Of a DNA stretch of 64,000 bases, positions 19,271 through 29,378 are shown piece by piece. Numbering within the stretch: the stretch's first letter is position 1; each line of letters opens with the position of its first letter. Under the pieces are notes generated by a model. It made no database searches. It saw only the letters and a list, made by a program, of their open reading frames with translations, and was not told the DNA's origin. A program made the position numbers and the translations under genes. Origin of the DNA: CAZRGV01 sp964599655 (GTDB lineage Bacteria > Planctomycetota > Planctomycetia > Isosphaerales > Isosphaeraceae); the NCBI GenBank assembly GCA_964599655.1, contig CAZRGV010000007.1:1-64000 (forward strand), given 5' to 3'.

Positions 19271-22259
19271 CGCGATTTCTCCGCGGGTCGGCGTTCGACA
19301 CGTTGGTATCGGAACTGGGGACTGGTGACGATCGTTTCGACCAGGGTGCTGAAGCGACCGCCGTCGGATTCGAACTGGTCCCGCATGGCCTTCAGGGTCG
19401 CGTCGTCGGAGGGCATCAATGTTCGGCCGAGCGCAAAGGCCAGAAGCTTGCGGTTGAAATTCGACACAAACTCCTCGCGTCGCGAGGCGTTCAGGTAAGC
19501 GCGAAGCCCCTCGAAGCCGTCCCCTTCCCCTCCTCCAGGGAACTCGACGTGGGTTTCAACAGGACGGCCGCCTAAATCGAGCGTCCGGGCCTCGCCCACC
19601 GGGCCGTACCGCTCGAACGCCAGGCCGATCGAGTCGAATCGCTCGTGGCAGGCGGCGCAGCTCTTCTCGGCACGGTGGCGAGCCAGGATCTCGCGCAGGG
19701 TCTGGCCGCCGAGCTTTGCCTCATCGTCGGGCAGGTCTGGTACGTTGGGCGGAGGTGCCGGGATGTTCTCGCCAAGCAGGCGACGGACAACCCAATACCC
19801 TCGCTTCACGGGGCTCGTGCGAAGGCCCGACGAGTTCTGGGTGAGAAACACCGCCATTGGCAGTAGTCCCCCTCGCCCGAATCGCGTTGCCTCGTCGATG
19901 CGAACCCAGTCATCCGGCCCGTCGAAAGATACCGGAATGCCGTAATGGCGCGCCAGCGCGGCATTGATGAAGGTGTGCCGGCCTTCCAGGAATTCGAGGA
20001 TCGATCGATCGTTCTGAACGAGGTCGATGAAGTACCGGACAGGCTCCTCGAACATCGACCGTCGCAGCTCATCGTCAAACGCCGGGAACCGTCCCCGATC
20101 GACGCTGTTGTGCTCTTCGAAACGTCGAAAATCAAGCCAGTGCCCGCCAAACTCAGTGGCGAGACCTCGAACGCGATCGTCGCGAAGCATGCGGCGGGCC
20201 TGCGAAGCGAGGACCTCGGGCGCTTGCAACTCCCCCGAGGCGGCGAGATCGAGCAATGGCTTGTCGGGCATGCTCGCCCACAGAAAATAGCTCAGGCGGC
20301 TGGCAAGATTGTAGCTCGAGAGCGGCTGAATGCCTGACTCGCTCACCGAATGTTCCCCGGGCTGATCCACCCGGTAGAGAAAATGTGGGGACATCAGGAT
20401 GTAAGCCAGCGTGTCGCGGACGGCGTCCTCGTGGTTGAGATCGTCTTCGTCGCGGAGTGCGCGGTAGAACGCGGCGACGCCTTGGCGCTCTTCTCGGCTG
20501 AGCGGGCGGCGGAACGCCCGCTCAGCGAAGTCTTGAAGGGCTTCGACATGGCGAGGCTCAGCCTCCCGCCAGTCGATCTCCACACGGCGAATTTCCTCGG
20601 AGATAATCCGATATTGATCCTCGATCGCTTTGAGGGCCCGCTCACTGGCGCCGACTCGGCGGGCCTTGGCCAGGTAGACCTCGGCCAGTCGGCGGATGTT
20701 CGCCTCGGTGGCGGCGTCCCGATCCTCAGCCCGGACGAAGTCGAACTCAGGATCCCGGAGGAAGCCCGATTCGGCCCGCTCGAACCAGAGGTAGCTGGAG
20801 TATTGCCTCAGTGGGTCGCCAGTGATGAAGTGGAATTCGCGCCAGAGCCGTTCGAGCTCGTTCTGACCCGCGTCGTCCAGGATCAACTCGAAAGCGGTTC
20901 ATCATCGCGGAAGTAGCCGGTCATGCTGTGAAAGCCGGCGCTGAGGAGCCGCCCCGTGTTGTTCCGGTCTTCGTTGTCGAGATAGACCCGCGCGCGCTCC
21001 GAGACAAAGAAGGCGTCCGGAAAGATCTGACAGAATCGTTCAAAGCCCGACTCGAAACGACGAAGTGTCGCATCGTCCTCGGGGACGGCCATGGCCTTTG
21101 CGGCCGGGCTGTCAGGTGTCAGTCCTTCGGCACGAACCTTCGAGGCTCCACCTGCGTACCGCATTCGGTTCGCGACGAACTGCCGGTTCTTCCAGAGCAC
21201 AAACGGTTGCGTTCCGTTGTTGATCCCCCGAGTGGTCAGGTTCGGCACGTCCGGCACAAGCTGCTTACGCACGTTGACGACAAAATTCCGCATCTGTTGA
21301 CAGCCGGCCCTTGCGGCCTCCCAATTCCCCTCGGGGCTGGGCAGCTCCCCCCAAAGAGCCTGGAGCGCGGCGATCGGACCGACCTGTGGCGTTGGGGCGT
21401 TGAGGGTCTCCCAGATCGTCTTCAGATACTTCGCGCTGAGGCCCTCTGAGGCGGCGATTTCGTCCAGCGTACTACCAGGTCGGCCCAGCGCCTCGCGATG
21501 CCGGAACCGCCAGGCGGCGAGGAAGTAGTCGGCATAGTCCGTGCGTTGGCGGTTGTAAAACTCGATGATGCGACGAACGCAATACTTGTCGCGGTCGGTG
21601 TCAGCGAGCATCGAGTGCGTCGCGAAGTCGAGCCCGTCCGGCGTGAGCACGAGGTGTTCGGCGACGCTGCGCGCGGCGTCGAGGTACTTCTTGACCAGAG
21701 CGGGCGACATCGCCAGCGATTCGGCCGAGTTGTCGAAGCCCGCTTCGTTGGCCGGATCGACGGGAAACTCGCGGGTCGGCCGGAGATCGACGCCGGTCAA
21801 GTCACGGATCGTGTAGTCATACTCGGCGTTGCTGAGCCTTCGGGCGTGAACCGCGCCGGGGTCCCCCGCGTTTCGCTCGGCCTCGAAGCGCCGGGCCGAT
21901 TCGATCCAAGCGAGAACCTCCTCGCGGCCTCGGGCGCTTGGGTGCCGCTTCGCCTTCGCCGGCGGCATCGTCTGGTCCAGGAGTTGATCCCGCACCAACT
22001 CCCAGTGGGCCAGGTCGGCCCGGACGGAGGCCGCCGTTGTAAAGACGCCCAGATCAAGGTCCCCTTTCGCCGTCTCGCCCGAGTGGCACCCAAGGCAATA
22101 GGTTTCCAGGAACGGCCGGACCTTCTCTCGAAAGCCGACCTCGAGTGCGTTCGCGCCGGCCTCGGCCACCTCCCCAGGTCGATCGTCGGCGGCCATCCGC
22201 GAGCCAATCGCGCCATACAGGAGGCTAACCGCGATCAACAGGAGGCAGGTTGTCCGCAT
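19267..22259 (-). pseudogene. DUF1587/1592/1588/1585 exported haem protein, split by a frameshift (copy B)
   Basis: Two open frames, 22259-20883 (458 aa) and 20886-19267 (539 aa), together make one normal protein of about 997 residues. The first has a signal peptide, one haem site (CLGCH, about residue 55) and the DUF1587 segment RRLSNAEYDYTIRDLTGV, and ends RDDEPLSS. The second begins (from a TTG) LILDDAGQNELERLW, the expected continuation. Adding one T to the TTT at 20891-20893 (minus strand CTTTCGAG to CTTTTCGAG) restores the frame as PLFELILDD. The rest carries DUF1592, DUF1588 (CAACHERFDSIGLAFE) and DUF1585. It could be a sequencing error or a genuine lesion. Function unknown. Confidence 0.85.
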
Positions 22260-22458
22260 CGTCCGCCGAGTCTCCCCCGATCCCCCATCCGAAACCTGTT
22301 AAACAAAAGAAAGATAACACGGATCGGACGCCCTCGGCAAGCAAGGTCGCAATCGCATCGCGCGTCGCGGGGCGACCTACGGTTTCCAACGCTTGCTTCC
22401 GAGATCCGACGAACGCGCTTGGTGAGGTCGATCCGCAAGTCCGTCTCCTCAGCTCGGT

Positions 22459-23763
22459 TCAGAGGCTCGACAGCGGCTCCGTCGAGTCGCCGAACGAGTT
22501 GAGATGAACATCGACCTTGTCGAGCATGGAAAGGAAGAGGCTGCACATCTTCCGGTTCGGATCTTTGAGGTGGTCGAGCACGCGACCACCCTGGATCTTG
22601 CCCCCGGCACCGCCCAGCAGCACCACGGGCAGCTTCGTGGCGTCGTGGCTGCCAGTGAGCATGCTGGAGCAGTAGAGGATCATCGAGTTGTCAAGCGCCG
22701 TCCGCTCACCTTCCTGGATCGCGTCGAGCTTCGACGCAACGTAGGCCAGTTGCTGGAGGAAGAACTGGTTGACCTTGAGCCAATCCTCCGTGTCGCTGTG
22801 CGAAAGCAGGTGGTGGATCATGTAATCCACCCCCAGGTTCGGGAATCGCAGCGAACTATGATCATTATTAAGCTTGAGCGTGCAGACGCGGGTCGTGTCC
22901 GTCTGGAACGCGAGCACGAGGATGTCGCACATCAGCCGCATGTGCTCGCCGATGTCCTGCGGGATGCCGTCAGCGGGGCGGGCCATGTTGGGCTTGTCGA
23001 GGGTTGGCCGCCAGCCCTGGATCTCGCCGCGCTTGCCGGCGCTTTCGATCCGCTGCTCGACCTCGCGGACCGAGTCGAGATACTCGTCGAGCTTCCGCTG
23101 ATCGGCCGTACTGATGGCGCGGCGGATGTCTCTGGCGTCGTCGAGCACGGCGTCGAGCACGCTCTCGTTCCCCTTGAGCACCTCGTCCTTGAAAAGCCGG
23201 TCGAACGCCAGGGCGGGATAAAGCTCCAGCGGTGTCGGCGTGGTCGGCGAGCTCCACGAGATGTGCGACGAATAAAGCATCGAATAATTCTTGTGCACCG
23301 ACGGGTTGGACTTCTCGCAACCGAGCACCAGGCTGGGCACTTTGGTTGATCGGCCATGGGTCTGAGCCACGACCTGATCGATGCTCGTACCCGACCGAAT
23401 CTCGCCACCCGACGCGAGCGGGGCGCCGGAGAGGAGATTGCCGGTCTGCGAGCTGTGGATATTGCCCTTGAGCGCCTCGGCGTTGAACAGCCCTTGGATG
23501 AAGAGCAGCTTCTCACGGTGCGGGTGAAGCGGGGCGAGTACCTTGCCCAGCTCCATGTTTCGGCCCGACCCCTTGGCCCACCACTCTCGGGAGTGGAACC
23601 CATTGCCCGAGAAGAGCACCGCGAGCCGCACCGGCGGCTCGCTCGCCTTGCCCTTGGCTTCGTCGCCCCACACCTTGAGCGATTCCAGCCAGGGCAGCGC
23701 CATGCTCACGCCGACACCTCGGAGGAACGTACGGCGGGAGAGTCTGTGGGGGCTGTCGTTCAT
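22459..23763 (-). CDS. DUF1552 protein, Tat-exported (copy A)
   Basis: 434 residues. The Tat signal SRRTFLRGVGVSMALPWL is at residues 9-26. Family motifs are LAVLFSGNGFHSREWW, SQTGNLLSGA, SSHISWSS and DNSMILYCSSMLTGSHDATK near residue 360. It has the same architecture as the 17909-19270 protein. It precedes the frameshifted DUF1592 gene by about 200 bases on the same strand and follows the large DUF1592 gene, giving a repeated haem-protein/DUF1552 order. An exported protein of unknown function. Confidence 0.9.
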   Translation of the reverse strand: MNDSPHRLSRRTFLRGVGVSMALPWLESLKVWGDEAKGKASEPPVRLAVLFSGNGFHSREWWAKGSGRNMELGKVLAPLHPHREKLLFIQGLFNAEALKGNIHSSQTGNLLSGAPLASGGEIRSGTSIDQVVAQTHGRSTKVPSLVLGCEKSNPSVHKNYSMLYSSHISWSSPTTPTPLELYPALAFDRLFKDEVLKGNESVLDAVLDDARDIRRAISTADQRKLDEYLDSVREVEQRIESAGKRGEIQGWRPTLDKPNMARPADGIPQDIGEHMRLMCDILVLAFQTDTTRVCTLKLNNDHSSLRFPNLGVDYMIHHLLSHSDTEDWLKVNQFFLQQLAYVASKLDAIQEGERTALDNSMILYCSSMLTGSHDATKLPVVLLGGAGGKIQGGRVLDHLKDPNRKMCSLFLSMLDKVDVHLNSFGDSTEPLSSL

Positions 23764-23926
23764 CGTGGGCCTCGGCGGGTTTGGAGTGGGTTGTGATTCG
23801 ATGTCCGTGGCGACAGCCGGCAGGCAAACAAACCAGACCGGCGCGAGTTTCCGTCATGATACCAGAAGCCACCACGGCCAGCCTCGTCCTTCGCGGATCG
23901 AAGTCAAACCATCCGACACCTCGCGA

Positions 23927-24145
23927 TCAACCGCGTCGACCGTGGAACTCATCGCTGTCCAACACGGGAAGATCGCTGTCGATCCAGCCCCTGAGAACCA
24001 TCTCCAAAGAATCATTCTCAAGGTGGAACTCGCCCTCGTCGAATGTGACCATTTGAAGATCTTCGCGGTCGCTCGGGGAGAACCGGGTACAGCCCCGCTC
24101 GATGATCGGTAGCCAGCCCTGCTCATTGTCATTGTCCTCTGACAT
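23927..24145 (-). CDS. Small acidic hypothetical protein
   Basis: 72 residues from ATG 24145 (a GTG lies directly before it). It is very acidic: FDEGEFHLENDSLEM and DSDLPVLDSDEFHG. There is no signal peptide or known motif. It begins 6 bases after the stop of another small frame (24152-24388), suggesting a two-gene unit downstream of the large DUF1592 gene. The acidity and pairing recall immunity-type or regulatory small proteins, but nothing in the sequence proves that. It could also be a chance frame. Confidence 0.35.
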   Translation of the reverse strand: MSEDNDNEQGWLPIIERGCTRFSPSDREDLQMVTFDEGEFHLENDSLEMVLRGWIDSDLPVLDSDEFHGRRG

Positions 24146-24151
24146 CACGGC

Positions 24152-24388
24152 TCAGATCCGGAGATGATCGCCCCAAGAGGACTCGTAGCCACCGGCTAGC
24201 CCTATCAAAGGGCCGGGACTGAACCTACCGTTGCTGATGTTCAGGTACGAACCTTTCGGGAGCGTCGCCAGGGCGAAACCGAAGAAGTCCTGCGCAACCT
24301 CGAAGTTCACGGGTGTTTCAGCATCGAACCAGGTCGCCTCGGGATCGACGCTGACAGCATTACGCGGACGAGCGCGTAGCGTCTTCAT
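24152..24388 (-). CDS. Small hypothetical protein
   Basis: 78 residues from ATG 24388, chosen because an earlier in-frame start at 24487 would overlap the 3' end of the DUF1592 gene. Its composition is protein-like: ATWFDAETPVNFEVAQDFF followed by a Gly/aromatic-rich end (SNGRFSPGPLIGLAGGYESS). It starts 25 bases after the DUF1592 stop on the same strand. I do not recognise a family. Both small frames need expression or conservation data. Confidence 0.35.
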   Translation of the reverse strand: MKTLRARPRNAVSVDPEATWFDAETPVNFEVAQDFFGFALATLPKGSYLNISNGRFSPGPLIGLAGGYESSWGDHLRI

Positions 24389-24413
24389 TGCGACCCTAAC
24401 GGCGGATTGATCG

Positions 24414-27400
24414 TCAAGGAGCCTCGGCGACCGCCGCGTCTCTTCCCCGGATCTTTCGGAACTGCGGACTCCGCACGACCAGTTCAATTACCTCGCCGAT
24501 GTGGCCCCCGTCGGAGACCAGTCGGGTCATCTCATCAAGCAAGGGGTCGTCGGAGAGTTGCACCCCGCGACCAAGCGCGTAACCCAGCAGCTTGCGGGAG
24601 AACTGACGGGCGACGGCCTCGCGGCGGATCGTCAGCAGATAGTCCCGCAGGCCGTCGAGGCCGGTGAACTCGGCCCCGTCCTTCGTTTTCGCGCGCACGT
24701 CGATGAGGCGGTCGCCCAAGTCTTTTTCGCGCTTGCGGCCGATGGCGTCATACGCTTCGAGCGAGAACCCGAACGGGTCGATCCTCGTGTGACAAGTTGC
24801 GCATTTCGGGTCTCGACTGTGCTTCTCGACGAGCTCGCGCACGCTCAGGCCGCCGGTCGAGGCCTCGTCGTCGGGCAGCTGCGGCACGCCGGGCGGGGGT
24901 TTCGGCAGCTTCTCGCCGAGGAGAACCTCGGAAACCCAGTTGCCGCGCAGGATCGGACTCGTGCGCGACGCGCCGGATTGCTTCGCCAGGGTCGTTGCTA
25001 GCCCGAGGATGCCACCCCGTCCGAACGCCTTGACGCCTTCAACCCGCCGCCATCCGTCACCGGTCACGCCGGGAATCCCATAGTGCTCGGCGAGGGGGCC
25101 GTTGAGAAACGTATAATCAGCGTCAAGAAATGCCAGCGCCGGCAGGTCGCGCTGGAAGAGGTCGGTGAAGAAGAGGATCGTCTCTTCGTACATCGCGCCC
25201 CGGAGACCGTTGAACGTCGGGAAGTGTCGCTCGCTCTTCTCATCCAGAGTGTCGAAGTCATAGACATGAAGCCACTGGCAGGCAAACTCGGTAGCCAGGC
25301 GGCGGACCTTCTCATCCTTGAGCATGCGGCGAGCCTGACTGGCGAGGACGTCCGGATCACTCAGGCGGCCAGTAGCGGCCAGCTCGCGGAGAGTTTCATC
25401 GGGGGCCGACGACCAGAGGAAATAGCTCAGGCGACTGGCCAGTTCCCAGTCCGACACGGGAGCCGGTTTCGCTCCCGGCCCTGGCATTTCGACCCGATAG
25501 AGGAAGGCTGGTGAAACCAGCACTCGCGCGAGCACGAGCCGCCAGGCGTCGTCGTGCGCTAGTCCTTCGCCGCGAAGTCTGCGATAAAGGCTTCGTAACT
25601 CGTCGGCCTCACCTGGCTGGAGCGGGCGGCGGTACGCCTTCTCGGCGAAGGCGATCACGGCGTCGAGCTGCTTCGGCTCGGCCGCGACGAGTGCCTTGCG
25701 GAAGGCCGCCGCGCGGTCGAGGATCGGCTGGCGAAGCGGCTCGAAGACCGATGGGTCGGCGTCCTGCGAGGCATATTCCAGAAGCTGCTGAAACGCATCA
25801 ACAAGCGTGAGCGCGTCTTGGCTGACGAAGCGGAGCTCGTTCCAGAGCTGGTCGAGTCGGGCGGCCTGGGCGTCGTCCAGCATGAGCCGGCGGAGGTGGT
25901 CGTCCTCGCGGTAGAAGAGAGTTAACGTGATCACCTCATCGACCGGAACGATCTTCGCGTAGCAGAGCGCCGGAGGGAACACCTCGCGGAAAGTGTCGAA
26001 GGCCGCTTCGAAACGCCGGCGGGCGGGCCCCGCTTCGCCCACGATTACCGGCCGCGCCGGGTCGATCTTCGGGCGAGACTTGGGCGCCTCGGTTGAGACC
26101 GCGAGCTGCACGCTTCCCTCGCCGTTGGTTGATGGGAGCTGGCCCGCCGTGACGAATTCGCAGCCTTCCACCAGTTCGGCCGGGAGCGTGACCGCGATGA
26201 CCGCCGGGGCCTTTACCCCCAGACTCGCGCTGTCGATCGACTCGCCGCCCGGCAAGTGCCCGAACGTCGCCGGTCCGAGGTCTGCGGTTGCCTCGTCGGT
26301 GACCGTCCTTCGGATTTCTCCTCGCAGCCCTCGAAACAACGGGCTGCGGAGCGAGACGAGCCGTCGATAGAGCGTCGCATCAGGGCTATCCTTCGCCGCC
26401 GTTGCTCCTGAGGTCAGTAGCGTCTGGACCTCGCGGGCCAGCGCCGCTTTCTGCTCTGGGGTCGTCGCCAACTGCCACCTCGCGAGCACCGACCCGGCGG
26501 GGATCAACGCATCCGAATCGCCGCCGCGATCCGGTTCGGTATAAAAGTGCCAGATCCCAGCGTTACCGAAGCGGTCGGCGTGGGGGTTGCCCCCGAGCAC
26601 GTCGGGCGAGACGTCGGCGGCCAGGTCCCACGTCTTGCCGTCGACGGTCAGGGTCAGGTCCACAGCCGTGAGGTCGCAGGAATGATTCCCGTCGCGAGGG
26701 CCGACGAGCAGCGAGACAAGGTCGCCAGGCCGCACCGGCAGGTTCTCGAACGGCCCAACCTCGACCACATCCCCCCCGTGGGCCTCGCCCGCCACGAGCC
26801 GTTGCCGCATCGCCCCCCGTCGCACTTCCAGCGACCAGGTCACACCGTTGCCGCACTCGGGATGGGCATGCTGAACTTTCCCTTGAATCCGCAACGTTCC
26901 CGACACCGGGCTGAGCCAGCCGGCCGCCACGCGCAAGGTCGGCGACGGGTGGATTGCCACGCTGTGCGGCTTGAGGTTTCCCGGGACTCGCACGTGCCTG
27001 TCCGACGCATTGGCGACCATGTTCGGGGTTTCACCGGGTCCCCAACCATTTACAAAATCATACCCCGACACCTTCACAATCTGACCCTTCAGGTGAGACG
27101 TGATCGACACGGCGCCGCCGCCCGCGCTCAGGCCAAGACAGTCGAACCAGGCGGCGAGTACGTCGGGCGGCACGTCGTGTCTCTTGGCCAGCTCGGCTGT
27201 GTCGAAGTCCCCTCGAGACTCTCCAACCTCGGTCGCCGCCGCGAGACTCTTCGCCGTACCCGCGAAAACCCGCTCGCGACGCTCCGCCAGCGCCTTTGAT
27301 ACAGCGGGCACGTCGAGGAGGAGCAAGTCGGGCATGCCGGGCGCGACGAGGCGAGGACGTTCCCAAATGACCATGTCCTTATCCGATCCGTCCCCCGCGT

Positions 27401-28583
27401 CGTCCGCAACGAGGTAGAGCGTCACGTCGTTCCGGTTGTCTGGCGGGGGGATCGGGAGTTGGAACTCCTGCCTCGTCAGGAGGGGGGAAGCCGACTCCAT
27501 CCACGACTTCGGACCGCCAACCTTGCCAATATGCCCCACGCTGTTGAACTTCCAGAGTTGTGTTTGCCAGTGTGCGATTTCCTCGACAATCCCCTTCGCG
27601 TCGGAGGGCCGTGCGGCCTTCCATCGAGCTCGAAGTTCGTCGAGTAGTGGCGAGGTTTCCGTCCCGTTCAGGAGCGACCAGNNNNNNNNNNNNNNNNNNC
27701 GGAGATACTTCGGGCTCAACTTTCGCTCGCGAGCCACCGCCTCGACCGACTTCGTCCCGCTCGACAGGCCCTCACGCTCGACGAGCAACGCCTCGAGGTA
27801 ATGCTCTAGCGGGAGGCGTCCCCCAGCATTCGTGTCAAAGACGATCCCCTGAAGGTTGACTCGGGTTCCAGACCCTGGGTCGGTGAACTCGGAGTAGAAT
27901 GCGCGAATTTGATCAACGATCTCATTGGTCCAGTCGCGTCGAGTGGTCCCCGGAGAGAATCGCAGGCCGTCGGGGAGCGGCACGGCGTGGGCGGCGACGG
28001 TTTTGGCGGCGTCGAAGTATTTCGAGAGTAGGGCCGGGGACATCACCAGGGCGTTGCCCGTATTGGTGAAACCCTCGCCGGCCGCGCCGTCGACGGGGAA
28101 CTCGCGGGCTGGGTCGAGCGGTACACCCGTCAGGTCGCGGAGGGTGTACGTGTACTGGGCGTTGCTGAGTCGCCGAAGGACGACTGGTCCCGGGTCGCCC
28201 GCAGTGGCGAGAGCCTCGGCCCTCAGGTAGCCGGCTACCCAGTCGCTCAGGGCCTTCCGCGGCCCGTCGGCCATCCGTCGTCCTTCCTCGGGGGGCATCT
28301 CGCCGCTGCCGAGCTTCTCCACGACCTTCAGCCAGATACCGGGAGCCGTTCGGACGTCGGCCAGCGTGGCGAACCGCTCCAGGTCGAGGTCTCCTTCCTT
28401 GGCCTCGGTTGAGTGACACGTAAGGCAGTATTTCGCCAGGAGGGGTTTTGCTACGTTGGCATAGTCGGACGCCGCCTGCGCGAAATTCATCGCGTCGGCT
28501 CCGCCAAAGGCGGGTAACTCCACCGTGAACAGGACCAGGAAGACCAGGCCCTCCAGAATCCTCGGATAGCGTCCGCCCGTCAT
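24414..28583 (-). CDS. Large DUF1587/1592/1588/1585 exported haem protein with inserted domain (copy A)
   Basis: About 1389 residues from ATG 28583, which begins a signal peptide; upstream in-frame starts add a non-signal stretch. The haem site CLTCH is at residues 53-57, followed by GSGEMPPEEG. DUF1587 is marked by RRLSNAQYTYTLRDLTGV. A central segment of several hundred residues, including KVQHAHPECGNGVTW and LVGPRDGNHSCDL, is absent from the shorter copy B and looks like a beta-rich, ligand-binding-type insertion. DUF1595/1592 (AYRRPLQPGEADEL), DUF1588 (CATCHTRIDPFGFSLE, a second CxxCH) and DUF1585 complete it. An 18-N run (27682-27699) keeps the frame. Function unknown; probably periplasmic or surface electron transfer or binding. 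Confidence 0.88.
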   Translation of the reverse strand: MTGGRYPRILEGLVFLVLFTVELPAFGGADAMNFAQAASDYANVAKPLLAKYCLTCHSTEAKEGDLDLERFATLADVRTAPGIWLKVVEKLGSGEMPPEEGRRMADGPRKALSDWVAGYLRAEALATAGDPGPVVLRRLSNAQYTYTLRDLTGVPLDPAREFPVDGAAGEGFTNTGNALVMSPALLSKYFDAAKTVAAHAVPLPDGLRFSPGTTRRDWTNEIVDQIRAFYSEFTDPGSGTRVNLQGIVFDTNAGGRLPLEHYLEALLVEREGLSSGTKSVEAVARERKLSPKYLXXXXXXXWSLLNGTETSPLLDELRARWKAARPSDAKGIVEEIAHWQTQLWKFNSVGHIGKVGGPKSWMESASPLLTRQEFQLPIPPPDNRNDVTLYLVADDAGDGSDKDMVIWERPRLVAPGMPDLLLLDVPAVSKALAERRERVFAGTAKSLAAATEVGESRGDFDTAELAKRHDVPPDVLAAWFDCLGLSAGGGAVSITSHLKGQIVKVSGYDFVNGWGPGETPNMVANASDRHVRVPGNLKPHSVAIHPSPTLRVAAGWLSPVSGTLRIQGKVQHAHPECGNGVTWSLEVRRGAMRQRLVAGEAHGGDVVEVGPFENLPVRPGDLVSLLVGPRDGNHSCDLTAVDLTLTVDGKTWDLAADVSPDVLGGNPHADRFGNAGIWHFYTEPDRGGDSDALIPAGSVLARWQLATTPEQKAALAREVQTLLTSGATAAKDSPDATLYRRLVSLRSPLFRGLRGEIRRTVTDEATADLGPATFGHLPGGESIDSASLGVKAPAVIAVTLPAELVEGCEFVTAGQLPSTNGEGSVQLAVSTEAPKSRPKIDPARPVIVGEAGPARRRFEAAFDTFREVFPPALCYAKIVPVDEVITLTLFYREDDHLRRLMLDDAQAARLDQLWNELRFVSQDALTLVDAFQQLLEYASQDADPSVFEPLRQPILDRAAAFRKALVAAEPKQLDAVIAFAEKAYRRPLQPGEADELRSLYRRLRGEGLAHDDAWRLVLARVLVSPAFLYRVEMPGPGAKPAPVSDWELASRLSYFLWSSAPDETLRELAATGRLSDPDVLASQARRMLKDEKVRRLATEFACQWLHVYDFDTLDEKSERHFPTFNGLRGAMYEETILFFTDLFQRDLPALAFLDADYTFLNGPLAEHYGIPGVTGDGWRRVEGVKAFGRGGILGLATTLAKQSGASRTSPILRGNWVSEVLLGEKLPKPPPGVPQLPDDEASTGGLSVRELVEKHSRDPKCATCHTRIDPFGFSLEAYDAIGRKREKDLGDRLIDVRAKTKDGAEFTGLDGLRDYLLTIRREAVARQFSRKLLGYALGRGVQLSDDPLLDEMTRLVSDGGHIGEVIELVVRSPQFRKIRGRDAAVAEAP
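27682..27699. other. Assembly gap (18 N)
   Basis: Inside the large DUF1592 gene. Both flanks read in the same frame, so the length is consistent with six missing codons. Confidence 0.95.
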
Positions 28584-28824
28584 GCCGCCATCTCCACCCT
28601 TACCTTGCCGACTCTCGGTCCGCCTTTCCAACGTGTGCGACACCCGTCGAAGAAAACCGGCCCAGCAAACGTGAATGCTCGAATTAAGGATGGATCGCTG
28701 GAACAATTCCGTCCAACGGCCACTTCTCGCGGATTCTACGAACTTGAAGCGAGATTGTATACAACCTCGTGGTCTGTCGAACTTCAGGAGCGGCGACCAG
28801 ATGCGTCCGGTCCGACAGCACGGC

Positions 28825-29367
28825 TCAGAGCCGTTCGAGCCACTTCGCCGACGACAGCACCTCGCTCAGAAGCATTTGTTGGGCGCAAAGGATCGACCGG
28901 TGAAGCTCTTCCGCTGTCACGGTTCCGGCGGCGTTCGAGAGCGGTAGTGTCCCGGTCGCGTCGCTGAGAAATTCAACCTTGAAGCCCCGATGAACTGCCT
29001 GGCGGGCCGTCGTGTCGCAGCACATGTGCGTCATGTAGCCGGAGATCGTGAGCGTGTCGATCGCTCGATCTCGGAGCCAGGCCTCAAGCGGCGTATTCGT
29101 GAAGCTGCCCGGCAGTGTCTTCTCGACCAGGAAATCCCTCGGTCGGACGGCGATCTCGGGGTGCAGCTCCCAGCCATGACTGCCCTTCTGGAAGAACGGC
29201 TTCTCCGGCTGAGTCATATGGTGCTGGATCACGACCGTGGGAATCTTCCCCCGCGACTCGTCCATCACCTGAAGAATTCGCTCCAGATGGCCGGCCGGAT
29301 GGGTGATCGGCAGGGCGCCGGTGAAATATTCGTTCTGGACATCGATCACGAGAAGCGCGCGGCACAT
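28825..29367 (-). CDS. Isochorismatase-family cysteine hydrolase
   Basis: 180 residues, cytoplasmic. ALLVIDVQNEYF holds the catalytic Asp (residue 9), KTLPGSF the Lys (about 83), and SGYMTHMCCDTTARQA the nucleophilic Cys (about 116-117), the Asp-Lys-Cys triad of nicotinamidase/isochorismatase-type enzymes. Substrates range from nicotinamide to N-carbamoyl compounds. Isochorismatase proper lacks the Cys, so that activity is unlikely. The DUF1569 gene starts 458 bases upstream on the same strand and ends 11 bases before this ATG, so they form a two-gene unit. Confidence 0.88.
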   Translation of the reverse strand: MCRALLVIDVQNEYFTGALPITHPAGHLERILQVMDESRGKIPTVVIQHHMTQPEKPFFQKGSHGWELHPEIAVRPRDFLVEKTLPGSFTNTPLEAWLRDRAIDTLTISGYMTHMCCDTTARQAVHRGFKVEFLSDATGTLPLSNAAGTVTAEELHRSILCAQQMLLSEVLSSAKWLERL

Positions 29368-29378
29368 GAGGGTCTCCC

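Noticed and set aside
20883..20893. Programmed frameshifting or reinitiation in DUF1592 copy B
   Set aside because: No slippery heptamer or downstream structure is evident, and a single missing T explains the break. It is kept as a frameshift pending read inspection.
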